From Verrucomicrobiaceae bacterium (GTDB lineage: Bacteria > Verrucomicrobiota > Verrucomicrobiia > Verrucomicrobiales > Verrucomicrobiaceae), in contig CANIBP010000009.1 in the NCBI GenBank assembly GCA_947466075.1, positions 62,001 to 126,000 on the forward strand: a DNA stretch of 64,000 nucleotides. The letters run 5' to 3'. A model generated the notes under the pieces. The model was given only the letters and a program-made list of their open reading frames with translations, searched no databases and had not been told where the DNA came from. The stretch's first letter is position 1; each line of letters starts with the position of its first letter. Of the stretch, positions 59,412 through 64,000 are shown piece after piece. Both the position numbers and the translations under genes were made by a program.

Positions 59412-60605
59412 TTAACTCGAAGCCCGCGCTCCGTCCGAATGTGCACGGGTCTTTTCACGCCACCGGTATCGCGTTGCCCAAGCATTCGGTTTTCGCTCGA
59501 CGACATCCGCAATGATCTCGCCCATCACAGGGGTGAATTTGAAAGCGTGGCCGGAATCGCCAGCGGCGATGATCAAACCAGGATGAGCCGGATCATGATC
59601 GATCCAGAAGGCACCGTCGAAAGTGTCGCAGTAGAGGCAGACGCGGGATGAATGCACCGGAGCGTCTGCGAGTGACGGAAAAGTCTCAAGCAGGAAGGCG
59701 CGGTAACGTTCTTCCTCGCCTGCTGGCATGGAACGCGGATCATTGGCATTCACGCGGCGGCCCGGTCCGTGGTTGGCGACTTTGACGAGGCCGTCGGCAT
59801 TCGCGGGAAAGCCATACCAGCCGGTCTTGCCAATGTCGGCACCCCAGACGGGAAACTGCGGAGGCTGGAAAGGACGCGGGTCGTGCGGCTTGAAGTGAAA
59901 CACAGTCTGCGCCGTGGCCCACATGACGTCTTGCAGATGCGGCAGCAACGTGGGTGTCCAGGCACCGGTGGTGACAAGAACGTGATCGGCGACCAATACG
60001 ATTTCGTAACTGTTTTCGGTACCGCTTATGGAATTGACGCCTTTGCAAACTTTACCATCAAAGATCAAGCTGGGTTGTCCCTCGGAACCGAACATCTCGA
60101 CGGTCTCGATGCCCGCTGCGCGTGCTTCGGCAGCGAGCCTGGCGATGACGCGTCCGCTCTCGACCCAGCCGCCGATGGGATTGAGATAACCATCGCGATA
60201 GGCGCTGTGATTCCATGCGGGATGCAAATCGCGCAACATGTCGGATGACGTGCGGCGCAAGGTATGGCCACGTGAGGTCAGAAACGCACGGCTTTCGTAC
60301 TCGAAGCCGCCGGGCCGCATTTCATCTCGCGACATGACCAGGAAGCCAGACTCATGATACAATTCCTCGTCCCATTTGGCATTCCATTCACGCCAGCGTG
60401 TGAGACTGCGCTCACCCATGGCGGTGTGTTGCTCATCACTGCCGTAATCCATGCGTGCGACTTTGCTGATATCGGTAGAAGCCGCGTCAGGATGCGGAAT
60501 GCGACCTTGATCGATGAGCGTGACATGCCAGCCGCGTGCGCGGAGTTCAAGAGCGGCCGTGAGCCCGAAACAACCACCACCGAGGATGAGGATGGAAGAG
60601 TTCAT
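59412..60605 (-). CDS. Sarcosine-oxidase-like FAD-dependent oxidoreductase
   Basis: The protein has 397 residues. The N-terminal dinucleotide fold is [15 protein letters not shown]. The later [10 protein letters not shown] block holds a Cys where monomeric sarcosine oxidase attaches FAD covalently. The FAD end motif is [11 protein letters not shown]. It would oxidise an N-methyl or other secondary amino compound, or a glycated amine; the substrate is unknown. It is cytoplasmic. Its ATG overlaps the stop of mnmA (ATGA arrangement on the minus strand), so the two genes are translated together, which is an unexpected pairing. Confidence 0.88.
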   Translation of the reverse strand: MNSSILILGGGCFGLTAALELRARGWHVTLIDQGRIPHPDAASTDISKVARMDYGSDEQHTAMGERSLTRWREWNAKWDEELYHESGFLVMSRDEMRPGGFEYESRAFLTSRGHTLRRTSSDMLRDLHPAWNHSAYRDGYLNPIGGWVESGRVIARLAAEARAAGIETVEMFGSEGQPSLIFDGKVCKGVNSISGTENSYEIVLVADHVLVTTGAWTPTLLPHLQDVMWATAQTVFHFKPHDPRPFQPPQFPVWGADIGKTGWYGFPANADGLVKVANHGPGRRVNANDPRSMPAGEEERYRAFLLETFPSLADAPVHSSRVCLYCDTFDGAFWIDHDPAHPGLIIAAGDSGHAFKFTPVMGEIIADVVERKPNAWATRYRWREKTRAHSDGARASS

Positions 60606-61669
60606 GCGTGCTGGATGGATTCAAACACCGCGCCTCCAAGCAAGCGCTCACCATCATACAACGCGCAGATCTGTCCCGGCGTCAGCGCACGCTGCGGTTC
60701 GGTGTATTCGAGTTCGGCACGGCCCTCGCCAAGGGGACGAAACGCTGCATCGCCTGCGGGACAACGATAGCGCGGCTGGGCTTGCAGCGTGCGTTCGTCA
60801 TGCAAAGGCGCACCTGTGCTCGAGATGGAGTGCAGCACGGCTTTGCGTGCCCATAGCAACGGCGTGTCGGCGTTTTCGATGGCAACGACGAGTTCGTTCG
60901 ACGGCGAACGCTTGGCGACGACGACGTAGGCCTGTTTGTGCAGCGGACTGGCGACGCCGTGGCCTTTGCGCTGGCCCAGCGTATAAAGATGCAGACCGCG
61001 ATGCTCACCCAGCACTTTGCCATCGAGATTAACGATGGGACCGGGATTATCAGGCACAAAAGTGCGCAGGAAATCCTCCATCTTCACCTGGCCGATGAAG
61101 CAGATGCCCTGGCTGTCTTTTTTCTCCGCCGTCTTGAGTCCGAACTCACGTGCGAGATCGCGCAGCTCCGGCTTGAGCAGATGACCAATCGGAAACTGCG
61201 CGATGTGCACCTGATGCGGCTGCATCATGGCGAGAAAGTAGGTCTGATCTTTGTTGGAATCGGCTCCGCGCAGGATGCGGTCACCTTCTTTGCGTGCGTA
61301 ATGGCCAGTCGCGATCGCTTCGAAGCCATGCTCCTGCGCCCATTCCCACAGGACGCCAAACTTCATCTCGCGGTTGCACATCACGTCGGGATTCGGTGTG
61401 ATGCCGGCCTGATAGCCTTCGAGGAGGTATTTCACCACCTTCTCGCGGTATTCGGTCATGAGATTGACGACGCGAAACGGGATACCGAGTTGCTTCGCCA
61501 CCGCCTCCGCATCCACGATGTCCTCCTCCCACGGGCAATGGCCGATGATGTTCTCCTCGTTGATCCAGTTCTTCATGTACACGCCATGTACATCATGCCC
61601 CTCGCGGACGAGCACGGCGGCGGCCACGCTGCTGTCCACGCCTCCGGACATGGCTGCGAGAATTTTCAT
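60602..61669 (-). CDS. mnmA: tRNA-specific 2-thiouridylase
   Basis: The protein has 355 residues, normal for MnmA. The N-terminal PP-loop is A-M-S-G-G-V-D-S-S (about 6-14). The two catalytic cysteines are in [13 protein letters not shown] and D-S-Q-G-I-C-F-I-G. The G-H-Y-A-R and L-G-Q-R-K-G blocks of the central and C-terminal domains are also present. It thiolates U34 of tRNA-Lys/Glu/Gln with ATP, receiving sulfur from a carrier protein. The start fits the family exactly. The sarcosine-oxidase-like gene follows with a four-base overlap. Confidence 0.97.
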   Translation of the reverse strand: MKILAAMSGGVDSSVAAAVLVREGHDVHGVYMKNWINEENIIGHCPWEEDIVDAEAVAKQLGIPFRVVNLMTEYREKVVKYLLEGYQAGITPNPDVMCNREMKFGVLWEWAQEHGFEAIATGHYARKEGDRILRGADSNKDQTYFLAMMQPHQVHIAQFPIGHLLKPELRDLAREFGLKTAEKKDSQGICFIGQVKMEDFLRTFVPDNPGPIVNLDGKVLGEHRGLHLYTLGQRKGHGVASPLHKQAYVVVAKRSPSNELVVAIENADTPLLWARKAVLHSISSTGAPLHDERTLQAQPRYRCPAGDAAFRPLGEGRAELEYTEPQRALTPGQICALYDGERLLGGAVFESIQHA

Positions 61670-61708
61670 CCCGCGAGAATCGGCGGCTGAAGCCGTGCGT
61701 CAACGAAG

Positions 61709-61740
61709 AGGCGCGCGGTGGTTTCCCACGCGCGCGCCTT
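61709..61740. terminator. GC-rich hairpin between the DUF5684 gene and mnmA
   Basis: AGGCGCGCGGTGG / CCACGCGCGCGCCT pairs with small mismatches and a short loop. Read on the minus strand it lies 28 bases past the stop at 61768 and is followed by a weak TCTTCGTT. It is probably a terminator or processing hairpin ahead of mnmA. Confidence 0.5.
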
Positions 61741-61767
61741 GAAATGCTAAAAGTTTAGAGATGACAA

Positions 61768-62175
61768 TCAGCTCTTGGTGCCGACGAACTTGGAATCGTC
61801 AAAGGCGAGCATCAGCAGGAAGATCGGGCTGAGCAGCCAGAGACCGACACCAAAACCGCCGCCTTTACCGAAGTTCTTGGCAATGCCAAGGGAAACGAGC
61901 AGGGCGATAATGAAGTTCACGAGTGGAATGATGAAGAGAATGATCCACCAGATGGGCTTGCCGGAAATCTTGAGCCAAACGATGGCATTGTAGATCGGCA
62001 CAATGGCGGCCCAGCCGGGTTCACCTGCCTTGACAAAGACTTTCCAGAGGGCGGCGATCAAGAGGACGATCACAGCCAGGCCGATCAGCATCACGATGCC
62101 ACCGCCTCCCTTGGAGGAGTATTCGACTGACACGGCACTGGCTTCTTGAAGCATGGGGAGGAGATGAGTGAGCAT
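61768..62175 (-). CDS. DUF5684-like small membrane protein
   Basis: The protein has 135 residues with three or four hydrophobic spans (about 27-47, 55-66, 72-94, 104-124). The W-A-A-I-V-P-I-Y-N segment after the first span, the I-x-G-K-P-x-W-W-I-I-L and the F-G-K-G-G-G-F-G-V-G-L-W-L-L tail are typical of the DUF5684 family. The function is unknown. It is an inner-membrane protein. It is separated from mnmA by a hairpin and divergent from 62298. Confidence 0.8.
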   Translation of the reverse strand: MLTHLLPMLQEASAVSVEYSSKGGGGIVMLIGLAVIVLLIAALWKVFVKAGEPGWAAIVPIYNAIVWLKISGKPIWWIILFIIPLVNFIIALLVSLGIAKNFGKGGGFGVGLWLLSPIFLLMLAFDDSKFVGTKS

Positions 62176-62297
62176 GGGATGGTAGTGTGATGAGTTCAGT
62201 CTCCTGAATAATCATTTTCGGGAGATTCTGTGCATGACAGCAAAAACCCCGCTTGAACCCCGGCTTGATCTTTGCCTGCCGCGCATTCAGATGAGCC

Positions 62298-62960
62298 ATG
62301 GCAAAATTTGAAAAGATTCCGACGGGCGAGTTCCACTCCGGCTACGGCTGCGTCATCATGTCGGCGGTGATCGGTGTGTTTGGCTTCATCGTATGGTGGT
62401 CGTTCTGGCATGTGCCCTCCACGTTGAACACCGCCATCGCGGCGGTTGCGCAGGAGGTGCCGGCAAAGCTGCCGGAGATTCCCGTGGTGCCAGAGTTGGA
62501 GAAGAAGCTGTCGGATTTCGCAACGAAGGTGAACGCGGGCAAGGCAGCGACCTTGAAGCTCTCGGTGGCGGAGCTGAACGCCCTGCTGGTGCTGGCACCG
62601 GACGGCGGCAGCGGAACGTACAAGGACATGCTGCGCGTGAAGGCGCTGGATGCGGCCAAGAACGTGATCATCACCGATGCCAGCCTGCCGATGAACACGG
62701 CGAAGTTCTGGGAGGACAAGAAGCGCTATCTCGTTGGCGAAATTGATTTCCAACTGGAAATGACCGCCGTGGGGCCGGATGCCAAGGTCAGCGCCGTGCG
62801 CGTGCCAGGCAAAACGCTGCCGGAGGGCATGGTGCAGGGCATGCAGATGTATGGCTACCTCGGGCCGTATCAATCGCACCCGACGATTGGTCCCGTGCTC
62901 AAGGCGATCAAGCAGGCCAAAATCGAAGCCGATGGCCTCCTGCTGAAGACTGAACCTTAA
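62298..62960 (+). CDS. Membrane-anchored protein of unknown function
   Basis: The protein has 220 residues. After a short polar head it has one transmembrane segment (about 18-37: CVIMSAVIGVFGFIVWWSFW). A periplasmic domain follows, with repeated L-x-K/E patterns (V-P-A-K-L-P-E-I-P-V-V-P-E-L-E-K-K), a helix L-S-V-A-E-L-N-A-L-L-V-L, strands (K-N-V-I-I-T-D-A, E-I-D-F-Q-L-E-M-T-A-V-G) and a helical end. I see no family. The Nudix gene follows 16 bases after its stop, so they share a transcript. Confidence 0.7.
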   Translation: MAKFEKIPTGEFHSGYGCVIMSAVIGVFGFIVWWSFWHVPSTLNTAIAAVAQEVPAKLPEIPVVPELEKKLSDFATKVNAGKAATLKLSVAELNALLVLAPDGGSGTYKDMLRVKALDAAKNVIITDASLPMNTAKFWEDKKRYLVGEIDFQLEMTAVGPDAKVSAVRVPGKTLPEGMVQGMQMYGYLGPYQSHPTIGPVLKAIKQAKIEADGLLLKTEP

Positions 62961-62976
62961 ACAACGAACTTTGAAC

Positions 62977-63531
62977 ATGGAACTCCCCACCCATCCGAAC
63001 CCCTGGCAGACCGTCTCCACCCGCGACACCTACGTGAACCCGTGGCTCCGTGTGCGTGAGGATCAGGTGATCAAGCCCAGCGGCGGGCCGGGCATTTATG
63101 GGGTGGTCGAATACAAGAACATCGCCGTCGGCGTGATCCCGCTGGATGACGCAGGCTACACCTGGCTCGTGGGCCAGTGGCGCTACTGCCATGGGCGCTA
63201 CGAGTGGGAGATCCCCGAAGGCGGCTGCCCGGCGGGTGAATCACCGGCGGAAGCGGCCAGACGTGAACTGCTGGAGGAAACCGGCATCGTGGCAGAAAAA
63301 ATCGAGCAACTGCTCACCGGCATCCAGCTTTCCAATTCCACCACCAACGAGGTCTGCGACATCTTCGTCGCCACCGGCCTCACCCACACCGAAGCACAGC
63401 CGGAAGACACGGAGGAACTCGAAGTCCTGCGCCTGCCGCTCAAAGAGGCGGTGCAGATGGCCCGCGACGGCCGCATCCGCGACAGCGTCAGCATTTTGGC
63501 GCTGCTGGCGCTGGATGCACGGCTGGGTTGA
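62977..63531 (+). CDS. Nudix hydrolase, ADP-ribose-pyrophosphatase-like
   Basis: The protein has 184 residues. The Nudix box is complete: G-G-C-P-A-G-E-S-P-A-E-A-A-R-R-E-L-L-E-E-T-G-I (about 77-99, pattern G-x5-E-x7-R-E-x2-E-E-x-G). The upstream W-E-I-P-E-G-G and Q-W-R-Y motif are those of ADP-sugar pyrophosphatases (NudF type). It is cytoplasmic and would cleave ADP-ribose or sugar nucleotides. ATG 62977 is preferred over the TTG two codons earlier. It is co-transcribed with 62298 and convergent with the next gene, whose stop abuts its own. Confidence 0.92.
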   Translation: MELPTHPNPWQTVSTRDTYVNPWLRVREDQVIKPSGGPGIYGVVEYKNIAVGVIPLDDAGYTWLVGQWRYCHGRYEWEIPEGGCPAGESPAEAARRELLEETGIVAEKIEQLLTGIQLSNSTTNEVCDIFVATGLTHTEAQPEDTEELEVLRLPLKEAVQMARDGRIRDSVSILALLALDARLG

Positions 63532-63996
63532 TCACTTCGCCTCCCCCGGAAACAGCAGCCAGCGGTCCGCGAGAATCTCTGTGATGTTCACACAGTGATC
63601 CGACTGCGCCTTGGCAGGAAACGCCAGCCGTACCGTCACCGTGGCTTTCGATCCCGACAGCTTCAGCGCAGGCATGGGCGTGCCATCCGGGAGATTGTGC
63701 GGCAGCGGCACCCCGATCATGTTGGCTAGGGCGATGCCCATTCCCGTTCTGCGCTCGACGTAACCGGTGACGTTGTGCAGGCCGTCCGGGCTGCGCAGTT
63801 TCACGGCCAGCCAGCGCCAGCTCTCGCTGAACTCATAGTTGTAGTAGCTGCTCTCGCTCGCGATGGCGCGCATCACCACCTCGCGCTGCGACCGTTCTTG
63901 CTTGAAGTCAGCCCAGTTCATCTCGCTCCACGCCACCCAAGATTCCCAGTCCAGCAGCAGCCTGCCTCCTCGGGTGCGGTGGAAGTTGGCACGCAT
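63532..63996 (-). CDS. Hypothetical protein, possibly 5'-truncated by the window edge
   Basis: At least 154 residues. The N-terminus begins MRANFHRTRGGRLLLDWESW without a signal peptide. The frame has no stop between this ATG and the window edge four bases away, so the real start may lie outside. Strand-rich parts (W-R-W-L-A-V-K-L-R-S-P, S-K-A-T-V-T-V-R-L-A-F) are separated by a loop. Family unknown. Its stop codon abuts the Nudix stop on the other strand. Confidence 0.5.
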   Translation of the reverse strand: MRANFHRTRGGRLLLDWESWVAWSEMNWADFKQERSQREVVMRAIASESSYYNYEFSESWRWLAVKLRSPDGLHNVTGYVERRTGMGIALANMIGVPLPHNLPDGTPMPALKLSGSKATVTVRLAFPAKAQSDHCVNITEILADRWLLFPGEAK

Positions 63997-64000
63997 CCCA

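Overview
The window looks like chromosomal DNA of a Verrucomicrobiota bacterium of the Verrucomicrobiae / Prosthecobacter-like kind. This is an inference from gene families, not from a marker gene. The evidence is the high GC content and a repertoire typical of the PVC group: DUF1501/DUF1800 pairs, tandem DUF1080, Planctomycete-type cytochrome c domains fused to other modules, a giant ThuA/propeller/HEAT/cytochrome c protein, Tat-exported Gfo/Idh/MocA enzymes and acetylxylan-esterase-like hydrolases, and a PEP-CTERM protein. About 57 intact or partial protein genes, two genes interrupted by in-frame stops, one integrase pseudogene and one tRNA are annotated.

Layout. 1-2.1 kb: start of an MFS transporter and a secreted cytochrome/SUMF1-like protein. 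2.2-4.7 kb: a decayed chromosomal integron. It has an integron-integrase (IntI) remnant on the minus strand, a presumptive attI region with a perfect 17-bp inverted repeat, and divergent plus-strand cassettes whose ORFs all stop inside a (R)YYYAAC box, with one complete attC site. 4.7-8.1 kb: topoisomerase IV subunit B, a DUF433/PIN-like toxin-antitoxin pair and an L,D-transpeptidase. 8.3-13.7 kb: lipoprotein, a phosphodiesterase interrupted by an amber codon, a PQQ-type propeller, and a membrane protein coupled to a squalene/phytoene synthase. 13.7-18.2 kb: the 1485-residue cytochrome fusion. 18.2-29.5 kb: a stop-interrupted small secreted protein, dienelactone hydrolase, purH, an oxidoreductase, a SWIM/SNF2 helicase divergent from an orphan ParA, and an M42 peptidase divergent from an LpxL-type acyltransferase.

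29.6-35.4 kb: an aldehyde dehydrogenase/iron alcohol dehydrogenase pair. It is followed by a two-gene nucleotidyltransferase module lying between two copies of the alcohol dehydrogenase 3' end, then a Tat-exported esterase. 35.8-46.2 kb: Dus, DUF1080, thioredoxin, histidine phosphatase, a carbohydrate-type oxidoreductase / esterase / nucleoside-symporter-like cluster, and a DUF3500-cytochrome pair. 46.3 kb: tRNA-Pro(GGG). 46.7-55.2 kb: TPR-like protein, PEP-CTERM phytase-like esterase, and a complete iron-type ABC importer operon. 55.2-59.4 kb: DUF1800-DUF1501-pseudopilin-like operon with a visible promoter. 59.4-64 kb: sarcosine-oxidase-like flavoenzyme coupled to mnmA, small membrane proteins, Nudix hydrolase, and an edge-truncated unknown.

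The most notable signal is the degenerate integron. Its integrase remnant runs in frame into the neighbouring cytochrome gene and would mislead automatic start calling. Second are the duplicated alcohol dehydrogenase end around the nucleotidyltransferase module and the two independent nonsense-interrupted genes. Starts were chosen by signal peptides, conserved N-termini and overlaps, because Shine-Dalgarno sequences are weak in this genome.
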